A DNA stretch of 21,999 nt from Barthelona sp. PAP020 (lineage: Eukaryota; Metamonada: BaSk clade): the NCBI GenBank assembly GCA_040182905.1, contig JARQWU010000179.1, forward strand, positions 1 through 21,999, read 5' to 3'. Below, piece by piece: positions 18,301-21,999 of this stretch. The translations under genes were made by a program, and so were the position numbers. The notes beneath the pieces were generated by a model, which saw only the letters and a program-made list of their open reading frames with translations, had not been told where the DNA came from and searched no databases. Within the stretch, counting starts at the first letter, position 1; the number at the start of each line of letters is the position of its first letter.

Positions 18301-20924
18301 AAATTATTGAGCAATTGCTAAATAATATCAAGCTTTTATTACAGCATTATTTCTCTTTACCAGCTCAATTCAACAGTTCAATTTCATTGGCCTTTCATAA
18401 TTACGTCAATCAATCTGGTTTATGGTCTGGAAACATTGATACCACTCAATTGGTACATCGTACCGTACATATGTGGAAACATCTCACACCAAATGATCAA
18501 CAACATTGGACTGCCATTGATTTGACTCAACCTAAATTACCTTCTTCATTCATGGCTGTTATGAACAATATCTTTGAAAGCACATTATCCAAATTGCCTG
18601 ATCAACATCATCGCTTAATCATCGCCTTATTCATGAGTGTTGAGTTGGGATACATCACTGGAAAGCAATTGGAGTTATTTGGTAAGGTATCTCATGAAGA
18701 TGTTGAATTAGATGATCTTTTGGAACATCTGTCTCAAAAAACCGTCGAAAATTTCCATCAAATGCTTCAATCAAAGAGTAATGAATTTGCTAATTGGTTA
18801 CAGGAAAGAGAGCCTGAAAAAGTACCTATTCCTATGAATATTGAAGAAGTGAATCAATTTGAAATTGCTTTGATTACTGCAGTCACTAGAAAAGATCGTA
18901 CTCCATATATTTTCAATCAATATGTAAGTAAAGTGTTAAAAATGCAAGCTTTATCGTTACACATTGATTCACAAGAGTTTGTTTTCAAATACAAAAAGGA
19001 AGCTTCAACATTATCTTCAGGAACTGATAATATGTTATCTAAGGTTCATATATTACCTTTGAGCTTATCTGATGAGGTTCCCACAAATGCAATGGTTATT
19101 TCAAGTGAAAATAAGCATCTGATCAAAGACATGTTAACTATTGAATGTTTCGCCATGTACAATGTTGATTTGGATCCTTTGATTGCTCTGGAATTGATCC
19201 ATCAAACTCAAAATTATCAAAAGATCTTTTTAGTTAGCAGTGCAAACAATATATTCGTTATACCGGAAGTAATTAGGAAAATAGGAACCTCATCTCATTC
19301 AAATACGCAATTATCATTCAGGACTTGGCCATTTGCCATATGTTTGGTAACAAAGTCTTTGCTATTTCAAACTTTTTCGTTCGTTGCATCTATTGTAGAC
19401 AATAATTTTCCTGCAAGAGAGATGTTGTCGATTACTTTGGCGCATACTGCGATGACTTTATTAGCAAATGTCTCTTCTATTCCTGAACCTTCTATGGGAC
19501 AATTATCCCATGCTATACATCGATTAATAGGTGATCTTGAGCATCATACACCTGTTGAATATATTGTTCGTTCAATTCCAGCAAAATGTTACAAAAATTC
19601 AACTTCGATTTGTGGTTATGAAAATCTCTATGCCACTGTAATAGAACAATTTTTTAATTATAAAACAGAAACGTTTTTAAACGTGAAAGATGGCTTACCA
19701 ATTCCTTCTGGCGATTTAACAATTGAACATTTAAGAGATTTTCTTTTGATCAATAATGATCGTTTAGATGCTTTGATTCAAACTATACAAGATACTTTTG
19801 GATTGAATGAAGCTTCATCCGATTTGTTACCTATCTTTTTGCATGATGTGGCAAGGATTTGTCGGTTTACTGATGATCAATCATTACAATTGGGTCATGA
19901 AAACTCCGCAGAAATGGCAAAATCTGCTAATTATTTCAAAAATGAAATAGAAACGCCAATATTCTTACATAAAAATGAAGACATTGTTCAAGATGTTACA
20001 ACTACTTCATCACTACTATGTTTTGAAAGTCAAACACAAGAATTGTTAAGACAACGAATGTTTATTGAATTGGATAGATTGGATAAGGTCAATAAAGGTG
20101 TTTATTCTCCCTTTATATTATCTTTTTACTATTTGACTCATCTATTTTCAATTGGTTGTGTTCCTTTCAGTTGGTTACGAGTTTTACATCCTTTTGAGTG
20201 GATATCTCAACCTGCTAATGGAAGAGGTGAAGCTTTGACAAAATACTTGAGCTCTGAAGCTCAAGCTCAATTAATGGAAACAATAGGCATGGCTACAGAT
20301 TGGATTAATGAATTAACTGGTCAAACAAAAGTTTCTGCAGTTCATAAACAATACAGAAATTCATTGATTCCTTTCAATAGTTTGATTCTGAAAGAATTTG
20401 CTCTATTTTGTGAATTCTTCAGTGTCGTTCAAAAGAACGATTTAATTATGCAAGATTGGATCATTCTATTTGTAAATGATGAAAAAGAAACTGATTTCTT
20501 GAATATTTTTGATGAAATTGAAACTTTGGAAGAGAGGTCTGTCATAGAAGAACCAACTTCCGTTATTGTACCAGATTTCCAATATCAGTCGAAAATTTTT
20601 AAGAAAACAACAAATTCAAGCAAAATTCAAAAGTATTACAAACTGCTTCAATTCTCTCAATGTGTTGCGTTTGGAATTTCGATAACAAATGACAAAATTC
20701 TTTATCAAACAGGGAATCATGTTAAATTTGAAGAATTGAATGTATACATAATTAATAAAATGGATCAAAAACATATTAAAAATCTATCTTTCCCAATAAA
20801 ATTGTACTCTGATGCAGTTAAAAACAATTCCAATCATTATCTTTTGTTTGGTTATGAATTGGGTGAATCTATCGTTTCAAACTATTTAGATTCAGTGTTC
20901 TTAAGTGATATAAGTAATATATAA
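3312..20924 (+). CDS. Giant dynein heavy chain-like protein, non-catalytic (DNHD1-type)
   Basis: A single uninterrupted frame of 5870 codons. By eye, landmarks of a dynein heavy chain appear in the right order: a long helical tail (residues 1 to about 1500), the linker with its conserved end near 2098, AAA1 (about 2447-2570), AAA2 (from 2782), AAA3 (3144-3260), AAA4 (about 3540-3740), the antiparallel stalk (about 3897-4173), AAA5 (about 4190-4930, with a large insert), then AAA6 and the C-terminal domain. The Walker A and B motifs of AAA1-AAA4 are degraded, so an ATP-driven motor is unlikely. Axonemal heavy chains are usually 4000-4700 residues, so this one is unusually long. Human DNHD1, needed for the sperm flagellum, is the closest concept I know; orthology is not shown. 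The ATG at 3312 is the first in the frame after an A-rich leader. No intron is evident. A strongly diverged ordinary axonemal heavy chain is the alternative. Confidence 0.75.
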   Translation: MNDIKETLQNILETFLSKKSINHILLNKDNIALLESVLITNTKKVIFIYEHQHKYHVSSFAPTTTSHYYYFLRVYNKSNEIQHLFGSSIQPCSSSVLNLTNNIISAVIPTISENYGNLPNELKVTRLDETKKFLLTSCSVKEANEMSDSFFAPYLELLESFPMSNRIQIVETFVETWVRKINGVIEPKIDLLGKKALIDLYNIVKQGKDLLFQLESPHIKRIWTFLDSQTTQNNHENNILANFHKSRKALQISVNELEKLDVEIQLICHYCDLIIQNEDFAKYELLAIKLFKSIAILRESAPSLDYGNVLARILEGNIQIILIAFIQVFKGYISLDCGTRFFFQNSAKIIGISRWITELFNRLRLTFLHFRKLSYDFDVTKILIIFGHFGDRIKDIEILAEICSDCLYLSKFVRVKSTFEGNILNSKIINVAESVQQVYFHEFLKNLNSYIIKDVNFCNCPAEERNLFKVNGMAFQEQFARFKHHVFILLKDIVVNYQKLFERNGNDLDKIICINFLFQFESAFILEIFHDFIIREGSKYLADFATDIKKATIAAENCTKLFQKNLFPFWNNFKSFGINESFKDIDIDFIPSNNYDIVKLNPFATSLFLVDGYYQKHTQKYQMLTNINFSYVIKKLRGHFQELLDVDSERTDEILKYEESLKLLNVLNKNLSEIIIDYKNYSNNVIETFNYIVNDLFQIIHKSERFVSTISHQNLGIKTLTGNELNEISFEVNLPFYLFHVIHDWKCCLRMISLKKDIFAIHMTKLNKVTEIVHQLSRVTFIARRFSILVNGYNNLTTNYSSGIISLISSHLFNANQELIKAVNSLTYISDNIQEFLAKTMNTLIEALERALDLQNILNYSKEFGKILKFNFFTRKYDPEEFVQILFDNSFTKIYLCKRLSKELFDMLLTIFNRLELSQGDPKWIEFVKYIRQSCIDSISVGLVDFLKIAYKHFLNEDTNSPFEIETIIRVIASSIVSYPEPSLESIVNGISIELGDINEKSKSKRSFLTRRIKEITSDDLCKVSSGVDSPFISKEISDGSISVRSMSLSEDTMSLTNRDRNHHHKKKKSLSSLESSQEISLQLKNIFSRQIIPRVIISNKGLPITRPYVCETMRITLLDVAFSFVQSFQMILHAINLPSPMAISKQRISHQVLATPRSNDTRESRVSQLESEYQVLDNVEKKKEEDDEMNEFGNTFAEDHIDLFAELFSQTSVSTSLTSVLKTLENANNTLIILLKNMTEDFSILFTRAGFDFFADIINHIRTQKIIQIKVKPLKRFQEKYLKTFGQINNIDDIFLKYSSRKIFFLNVLLESCSESLREIYFKSISLFFDSTIHYFTELVEEALKKIRNAKPHMNILNNPIIYTSTHLEQHFDSVLESIVEGYGMNDSIKALNTLEEILLEGINLSNRETWNEYHFKLISLHETFINEFVEAKQYCNNFMLDHAELIIPAAVELRKRQKKLYSEIKTCENNCYDSMPFLKPIEKIGNLTKVSFRNEELKIALIKVNKFLMNVENLSNQHMRLDSMANVLKKSTIPDKLTELHLILIKYRSIFELWIDFPKHYETMKNVSILDENLTEKLQIYIDIQNRLEKLEDIDLFYEKFPHLAVTAGQTRKISELILRINDMHLSSADFNRLRQFLQVKENIITVYDVFFWLIVNIHYFTDNFIALNNLLDLIDDEVNARIKLIDLENKWKLKHFVFAKHVFPLQKNCWIYNTVKEKFDIKQTEAINRQKIIEEHRRKRILFEQQQRLNKWKTEAILIEKKLHLAEIEKKELEKFAREKFRIKMVKIYGNSKDFHAVLIQRNYLLWKHLNLYQNDEIILQRRKTIRENLILMDNHITVQRFIKGFLFRNDLISNNSNSKTGKDTSISSYHVQSEFTATLTIPYVIGLSLLDLDNPDYSLIDVFNNFDIFDDEEGDWRKDAKVLQDIDEACSIIIQMKSLHVVEEEVDKLADEFKKLRCFVISFGRLAFLIEIFSCLFSSDKIQPLKGYEKEMQIIYSCIEKFTVLMNEISTFKCLLSVSDDQTKYKMVNETFEQLISASKPIIIGLFHDYCSKCSRICLLSLSKFVLAQFVTIRASIMHSLGRGLSSRKPVVHVIQSTLLQCFPDVSSFIFSHGNITHLVYSNFFAYEESAGGFGSMYGSTVSSGFFGGSSSSVTSSILSGTSHTSEKNLRSLCYEHVQLPQAIPITYDTIIELIEALYTAVHESVKVELTNSNQFIDSILEKPEASPFINFCLDHSMCISRLIFVNVLQRAFSSLDPLQCASFTFDVFRELGKKLSFVGSKNSIKRLKQLNYLLMPFLIENRIIDYLDSEYMGNVSKKDSESYFESSQKTTESQLSSLDMIAQQTHHHDDDGLMAFDDTIVEDYEESEYGDDAFERWFEDTVEDSSSSKFQKKFKKKVAFWPAFYQLSAGTAYPVFSKNSCISLMKPNHGRTSLPFNLGISYSVYELPPLSPMQHEIFMMCMSIYTQPALYPLFVGNNYEEKLLMARYFTQVFMLEHMFLNLLEIEARFIRYNRNDGQADSVYFRKEFKQFLMFCQQQNIFLIFMDIDSLPQWCLIILREIIRDVKPICLFVCKEVHPAIFGICQPIVIDIFKVNTEFSISASILSESMLLGFPDIGNTIEKLEYFLLKCINDVETIGIIKVMDHRVIERFCSAVFFILQKLSKDGASGLDSQILNISIGVILYQLLKFDCGFNTNIFIGEIDFPNLNLIFGRFLNDVVDDINMITHFKLPDYVDYINMMPILPKTLQDRYEDGIIQRQISNLFSCLHNYDQFVIVGKSLVVADLAWDLKQILPVYFEKEAKTHGHNALFLLFVVDLSLSKNAESVVTKLISQFASRVSKKIVDSLRDNDKTDIDVTIVLFFCRRITSFALIFQNRFIAEFKDSICRSVCDQINDISVKVTIRPLVFYLLDKNQIGNDILADVYIQASNEEKLNFNVDDVCSVRNNFDIQSLLSGSAVINWKSLTNFKGLPPEYSTSWMLIEVLKNLQYSKLIINEGEFVKILVKTLEFQEMLAKQHELAGYALSTLSTSMLNTIANLIQTLLIDKEKRFDKYDPNHLCLWLFVFIVSLSTNTTEQSLIQFLHLLDQYLYQNFKNFRKSFGDSLYSLNTTRPVSFKSEFIELDSLLLLSLDLCSPKLSRPTPLLLGFQEPISLCRHAELLCTIDLQLIVNSLTLHQLTSQDDIIKQLCYAYPSVLKGQHGFESRKIVNILVVRNYQFITDDILTLFCRIVRHGRVFDSHMNEFVFPKLHIIFMGHLDASPSHPWSSTFTTLTVSPIEFSLITKKQTIGNCNQQLSLHLQRWSIGRIEDVSSLVINALRFFIESVKLNIVQTSSTPFEHFQFDILSPLLEGIGTMDLNPKNTMVSGLATALFLGKLLSEPRTSSVSTLRTFNESLSKIIASFPPYAREALQVDPVDVLLAPIEVIQMLEAESRFGKPIHDSTIGIGNFVLITQFNAFRRRIFRHFVNTRGLQFATPDNIAFLCYLMFILSVPYSHMVLSCPVQDSVFPYVTAAKRILKESNSFDRTIINTTERDSKNFVPALNRVFNMVLVENKKVLLHVKARHLEVNHHNSCIPYLMELIDLVQFSEDKIEFVVNSYHLLLQPLIDELLDEYPHILDDALKNLEVSKPSIDENTRKIKFLDSRPSSSNGRRAFSGSRRNRLKNIVKDHRTMLKSENQDENSPLKQIQNQQVNNILQTFVLNKIRKNLQICFSVAPDFLSNPIKYTSISELLIYCHCFRVPSNSLENTVVAVSDTLLKIEADVVECLQDEKLRKRCNIPLFDLSLEQFNSLMTPLDRDNICYHLAITFQVAITAEKQSLSRDLQELNSFETSILAETQNHSNWVIFNEKLLKKYVETFFSMLICICIDQEKNFQHLAKAVEFAEWAQSDELTKRSNIQKFLSEYQNLKDNINELVQQLGFNKLREAELAEQSIEIKKEVDIAKVEVIALEKKYDAIINKVSPLKEKFSKVLSILLFEISEEHIHELKMIPRLQPPFSNLFKCLDALFAKTFRNVELNKLLLEMKTRLTNYKLMQAKLNSININLFDNSFVQQLNSIFSEIEIENLQTMTSNLFILQMYDFIQTIIDYKLAMIPLTDINNLIQETQLRYDLIVSRMSETDRNIIESNKKTVRMIEDIIAMEKQANDLKMTIEQETKKTVILEQLTGWIDNYSIEWYEKLNSLKDDGGIVQNDGYFDDVNFDMHKGVNGVHGVREVNINADSIIKSVGLQVVCESYSYTSFPLAFAAVSASFSTILIQFEDKFRRVILRSIVRDLFERQLLPKELIIDEEALSAVIMNFLLKYSNFWDKCVYKRVVIPKANSFVNGLAKIFSLNRVVKKDVDSKGAHSIDSLVLIEDMEDDVGFTDNNLLDSLFNDDLESADNFEMDRDVDNDQLLDYELSNAENNDSTTNIIHEPNETSTNDVILGDSIPNNQNFDEISQFNDSASVEEFENHDLTLHTIDVESSSHYLSDVSDKPQQDDFEAPKSLLQPDKLDTINDFENEVKIQHPISNSNSTIESSFKNFEHERESSDDLSSTHELASNSPVYNEIMIDDFEKEKDEVEQEEFEEEEEENDDDEQECRQEEQEQEEEEEEEEEEYEQEQEYDKEEVKEEQEYEREKVQEEEQDYEQDTNLETIEISHDVNQNISHDSYQNSPPENLMTSENEEKTKKKEFEFKLVSDEMNDTSNVAFTEDALVFSHEDLSSDNPEQSEHFQHSEHSGVERDNLYDEEFCDFVDKSYNEHSTVNELLEYIYEDLCLLEDKEFSVPNLGSFTFAVDTISNVLWLPLVSESVVFVHDPFGLIDSVLDILHENAKTTSIGDSNFHEKLLIVLKEGGVFCIPDLSYVLGMPDILYDVVKTLQTGKRILTIDGEVISFHPKARLYLCYVETPFMMPYRNLLFYRRSPWVNLSISSEELKKLQMFLMLEKLDPRIGKQLMEIFELYIFSSRQLEVHNWDIIKLVSTLKTDADDLENRDILKYLEPLSKKKQLLKDIIEIIEQLLNNIKLLLQHYFSLPAQFNSSISLAFHNYVNQSGLWSGNIDTTQLVHRTVHMWKHLTPNDQQHWTAIDLTQPKLPSSFMAVMNNIFESTLSKLPDQHHRLIIALFMSVELGYITGKQLELFGKVSHEDVELDDLLEHLSQKTVENFHQMLQSKSNEFANWLQEREPEKVPIPMNIEEVNQFEIALITAVTRKDRTPYIFNQYVSKVLKMQALSLHIDSQEFVFKYKKEASTLSSGTDNMLSKVHILPLSLSDEVPTNAMVISSENKHLIKDMLTIECFAMYNVDLDPLIALELIHQTQNYQKIFLVSSANNIFVIPEVIRKIGTSSHSNTQLSFRTWPFAICLVTKSLLFQTFSFVASIVDNNFPAREMLSITLAHTAMTLLANVSSIPEPSMGQLSHAIHRLIGDLEHHTPVEYIVRSIPAKCYKNSTSICGYENLYATVIEQFFNYKTETFLNVKDGLPIPSGDLTIEHLRDFLLINNDRLDALIQTIQDTFGLNEASSDLLPIFLHDVARICRFTDDQSLQLGHENSAEMAKSANYFKNEIETPIFLHKNEDIVQDVTTTSSLLCFESQTQELLRQRMFIELDRLDKVNKGVYSPFILSFYYLTHLFSIGCVPFSWLRVLHPFEWISQPANGRGEALTKYLSSEAQAQLMETIGMATDWINELTGQTKVSAVHKQYRNSLIPFNSLILKEFALFCEFFSVVQKNDLIMQDWIILFVNDEKETDFLNIFDEIETLEERSVIEEPTSVIVPDFQYQSKIFKKTTNSSKIQKYYKLLQFSQCVAFGISITNDKILYQTGNHVKFEELNVYIINKMDQKHIKNLSFPIKLYSDAVKNNSNHYLLFGYELGESIVSNYLDSVFLSDISNI
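8470..8874 (+). other. Charged helix followed by an IQ-like motif, before the linker
   Basis: Residues about 1720-1795 are a highly charged Lys/Glu/Arg helix. Residues 1842-1852 read VQRFIKGFLFR, which follows the IQxxxRGxxxR calmodulin-binding pattern with V for I and K for R. An IQ site here could bind calmodulin or a centrin-like light chain; that is inferred from the motif alone. Confidence 0.5.
9475..9680 (+). other. C-terminal part of the dynein linker
   Basis: SRICLLSLSKFV recalls the FPRLYFLSNDELLEIL stretch of dynein linkers. VIQSTLLQCFPDVSSFIF (residues 2098-2115) aligns with the VQPHLKKCFEGI-x-x-LEF signature that follows it. It is the clearest sign of a linker in this protein. 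Confidence 0.65.
10639..11100 (+). other. Degenerate AAA1 module
   Basis: The entry SYSVYELPPLSPMQHE (from about residue 2447) parallels the Y-x-YE...TPLTDR entry of dynein AAA1. The Walker A site, normally GPAGTGKT, reads GNNYEEKL from G2481: the Lys is kept but the second Gly and the Thr are gone. The Walker B strand is IFLIFMDID (D2551), with the catalytic acid replaced by Ile. AAA1 drives all known dynein motors, so this loss argues for a structural protein. Confidence 0.65.
11640..12160 (+). other. Degenerate AAA2 module
   Basis: The strand FVIVGKSLVVADLAWDL (G2782) occupies the place of MLVGPTGSGKSTCWKVL. It contains the letters GKS, but the loop before them is too short to be a P-loop. 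The Walker B region (VTIVLFFCRR) has no acidic pair. Confidence 0.5.
12738..13160 (+). other. Degenerate AAA3 module
   Basis: PLLLGFQEPISL (G3151) stands where PLLLVGPPGSGKT is expected, so no Walker A. The Walker B strand VNILVVRNYQF has Arg-Asn (3218-3219) in place of the acidic pair. The following VRHGRVFD and PKLHIIFMGHLD match the VEHGGFY...KLERIQFVGACNPP block of dynein AAA3 in order and spacing, which fixes the identity of the module. Confidence 0.65.
13920..14540 (+). other. Degenerate AAA4 module
   Basis: A strand NKKVLLHVKARHLEV takes the place of NALLVGVGGSGRQSL; no P-loop remains. IEFVVNSYHLLLQPLIDEL fits the Walker B and helix stretch. From residue 3703 FVLNKIRKNLQICFSVAP matches FVERVRENLHVVLCMSP of AAA4 closely. 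A basic Ser-rich insert (about 14240-14390) sits between these blocks. Confidence 0.65.
15000..15830 (+). other. Dynein-type stalk: two coiled coils with a tip domain
   Basis: The first helix (residues about 3897-3977) is rich in Glu/Lys heptads. The tip begins EISEEHIHELKMI, paralleling the start of the microtubule-binding domain, and includes PPFSNLFKCLDALF, paralleling PP-x-x-V-x-x-x-M-x-A-V. The return helix ends LEQLTGWIDNYSIEWYEKL, as dynein coil 2 ends A-x-x-L-x-x-x-L...W. The lengths are near normal, so tip contact with a filament may persist. Confidence 0.65.
15990..16330 (+). other. Start of AAA5 after the stalk
   Basis: VGLQVVCESYSYTSFPLAF and the following helix correspond to GD-x-LLAAAF-x-SY-x-GPFT and the subsequent helices of AAA5. 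The module is then interrupted by an acidic insert. Confidence 0.5.
16380..17560 (+). other. Acidic low-complexity insert in the AAA5 region
   Basis: About 390 residues (4357-4750) rich in Asp, Glu, Asn and Ser, without recognisable fold. The core at 16983-17210 is nearly all Glu, Gln, Asp and Tyr. It includes ten consecutive GAA/GAG Glu codons at 17080-17111. The reading frame is kept throughout and recognisable AAA5 sequence resumes afterwards. Confidence 0.85.
17080..17111 (+). repeat. GAA trinucleotide repeat in coding sequence
   Basis: About ten tandem GAA units encode ten Glu in a row, within the acidic insert. Nearby GAACAA and GAAGAACAA units look like older, interrupted copies of the same expansion. 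Confidence 0.9.
17560..18120 (+). other. AAA5 core
   Basis: In order: a strand with W-x-P and VHDPFGLID (for IDPQ-x-QA), VFCIPDLSYVLG (for the LE-A-x-x-FG-x-P block), a GKRILTIDGEVISFHPKARLYLCYVETP stretch split over two strands (for GD...Y-x-P-x-FRLYLTT-x-x-x-NP), and ELKKLQMFLMLEKLDP (for LEDQLL...E-x-P). This is one of the best-matching parts of the whole protein. Confidence 0.65.
18500..20500 (+). other. AAA6 and C-terminal domain
   Basis: The match is weak but in order: RTPYIFNQYVSKVL (AAA6 helix region), a strand followed by FRTWPFAICLVTKS (for FRL-x-LTS), GQLSHAIHRLIGDLEHH (for the KFGPLGWN-to-NDSDL helices), GYENLYATVIEQFF (for D-x-R-x-L-x-x-x-L-x-x-F) and LPIPSGDLTIEHLRDFL (for IPP...YI-x-x-I). 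The order supports a full-length C-terminal region rather than a truncated protein. Confidence 0.5.
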
Positions 20925-20946
20925 AAACATTTTTATGTTGATTACA

Positions 20947-20952
20947 AATAAA
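20947..20952 (+). promoter_or_regulatory. Probable poly(A) signal of the giant gene
   Basis: AATAAA 23 bases after the stop codon at 20924. Confidence 0.5.
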
Positions 20953-21098
20953 TGTAAATTTAAATAATGCTTTTTTTTTTGTTTGTTTCTTTCCTTATAT
21001 TTATAAAATTCTTCAAAATAATTTACTGTGAACGAAATCTGAAAGGAAAAAAGAATTTATTCAGTTTATCTTTTTTTATACATATTTATTTATTTAAA

Positions 21099-21377
21099 AT
21101 GTCAAATGCCGAAAAAAAACAAATTCCATTGTCAAAAAAAATATTATCAATGCATTTTATTGAAAAATTTGTAAATCAACATGCAAATGATCAAACACCA
21201 GGGCAAACATTGCTTCAACTTGAAAAATTAACAAAAATACAAAAAGTTAGACACATATCCAAAGATTTGGATGCTGCTGTTTTACGTAGTCATAGAAGTA
21301 TGAATGGTTTCAATCCTTCTCTTGAAAATCAATGGAAAATGTCAAAGAAAGTATATTTACGAAAAAACAAAAAGTGA
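21099..21377 (+). CDS. MPHOSPH6: Short MPP6-like nuclear exosome cofactor
   Basis: A basic protein of 92 residues. LSKKILSMHFIEK near its start parallels LSKNLLRMKFMQR at the N terminus of human MPP6, the segment that contacts the RRP6/RRP40 face of the exosome. RSMNGFNPSLENQW parallels the second conserved block, RMSF-x-GFNPEVE-x-L. Both blocks are in the right order. Human MPP6 has 160 residues; this one ends shortly after the second block and lacks the acidic, Lys-rich tail, though short versions exist. The known role is to link the exosome with the RRP6 nuclease and the MTR4 helicase in rRNA and RNA decay. The ATG at 21099 was chosen over one at 20967, because the upstream stretch is a hydrophobic translation of T-rich spacer and the MPP6 motif should begin near the N terminus. 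Confidence 0.7.
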   Translation: MSNAEKKQIPLSKKILSMHFIEKFVNQHANDQTPGQTLLQLEKLTKIQKVRHISKDLDAAVLRSHRSMNGFNPSLENQWKMSKKVYLRKNKK

Positions 21378-21415
21378 ATAATCCAAATATATGTTGGAAA
21401 TACTTCTTTTACTGA

Positions 21416-21421
21416 AATAAA
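21416..21421 (+). promoter_or_regulatory. Probable poly(A) signal of the MPP6-like gene
   Basis: AATAAA 38 bases after the TGA at 21375-21377. Confidence 0.5.
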
Positions 21422-21999
21422 TAGTCTACGTTGTTTTATTTTTCTTCTTCTGTGAACCTTTTTCAAAACTTTCCAAAATTTGAGATTGGAGATCTCAGTT
21501 GATTGATAAATTACAAATCATGATCTTCATTCTTTTCGGGGGGGTTCAGCGTTCCTAAAAGGAAATTCTTTTTCAACAAAAGACAATGAAACAATAAAAG
21601 TTTTGTTAGTTTGCCAAATATTTGGGAATATACCAGCAGCAGTAAGTGATGAGGTCTTTTTATGTGGTTATACGTTTATTCAATGGATGTTTTATCATAA
21701 ATTCCCTTCTTGTATAAATTATAGTCCGTTCTTTGATATAACCACGGTGAAAATTTAATTATTGAGCCAGGCCATTAAGCATTATTTATATAAGAAATTT
21801 TAAAATAAAGTTTTAATGTAGAAAGAAGTTTTCGAATATCGAGAATCTATCCATTGAAAATCCAAAGAATATTAACCATTAATTAAGGCTTGAAAGCCAT
21901 TAATTGGTCCAGTTGTGAAACAACTATATTTATTTACAAAGAAAGTAAACTCAGAAAACTCATTCTAGCAAATTTCAGTCAAAATCCCAGGAGGGGAAT
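21422..21999. other. Terminal region without a supported gene
   Basis: About 580 bases to the window edge. No frame with an ATG of useful length is seen on either strand. An 83-codon ATG-poor open stretch (21510-21758, plus strand), a G7 run near 21538-21544, and a small repeat with hairpin near 21876-21905 are the only structures noted. No tRNA-like fold was recognised. Confidence 0.6.

Noticed and set aside
20967-21098. Hydrophobic N-terminal extension of the MPP6-like protein, resembling a signal anchor
   Set aside because: It is a translation of T-rich spacer; the family motif starts shortly after the ATG at 21099, and a membrane anchor does not suit a nuclear exosome cofactor.

Overview
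The window is nuclear DNA of an AT-rich eukaryote, most likely a flagellated or zoosporic protist. The standard stop codons TAA, TAG and TGA end the genes. Each complete gene has an AATAAA-type poly(A) signal 20-125 bases past its stop. Spacers are short (about 130-300 bases) and no intron is evident, even in a gene of 17.6 kb. Three of the four complete genes resemble families tied to cilia or flagella. I cannot name the genus.

Layout: (1) bases 1-153 hold the last 50 codons of an unrecognised plus-strand gene. (2) It converges on a minus-strand gene for a ZC2HC1-family double C2HC zinc-finger protein (282-1739); a 25-base A run lies between them. (3) A spacer of about 300 bases with two CCAAT cores separates that gene from a divergent plus-strand gene for a CFAP36-like BART-domain protein (2042-3022). 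(4) A single 5870-codon reading frame (3312-20924) fills 80% of the window. It is a very divergent dynein heavy chain-like protein in which linker end, AAA1-AAA4, stalk, AAA5 and C-terminal ring parts can be followed in order, while the nucleotide-binding motifs of AAA1-AAA4 appear lost. It most resembles the idea of a DNHD1-type non-motor dynein relative. It carries several low-complexity inserts, among them an acidic one of about 390 residues before AAA5. (5) A 92-codon gene for a short MPP6 (MPHOSPH6)-like exosome cofactor follows (21099-21377). (6) The last 620 bases have no gene I can support, only an 83-codon open stretch without a proper start.

Function: ZC2HC1, CFAP36 and the dynein-like protein suggest a small neighbourhood of axonemal or ciliary genes. 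CFAP36-type BART domains are known to bind ARL3-class GTPases, and DNHD1 is known for sperm flagellum assembly in mammals. The MPP6-like gene belongs to nuclear RNA processing and is probably an unrelated neighbour. All domain calls were made by eye from conserved motifs, without a database search.
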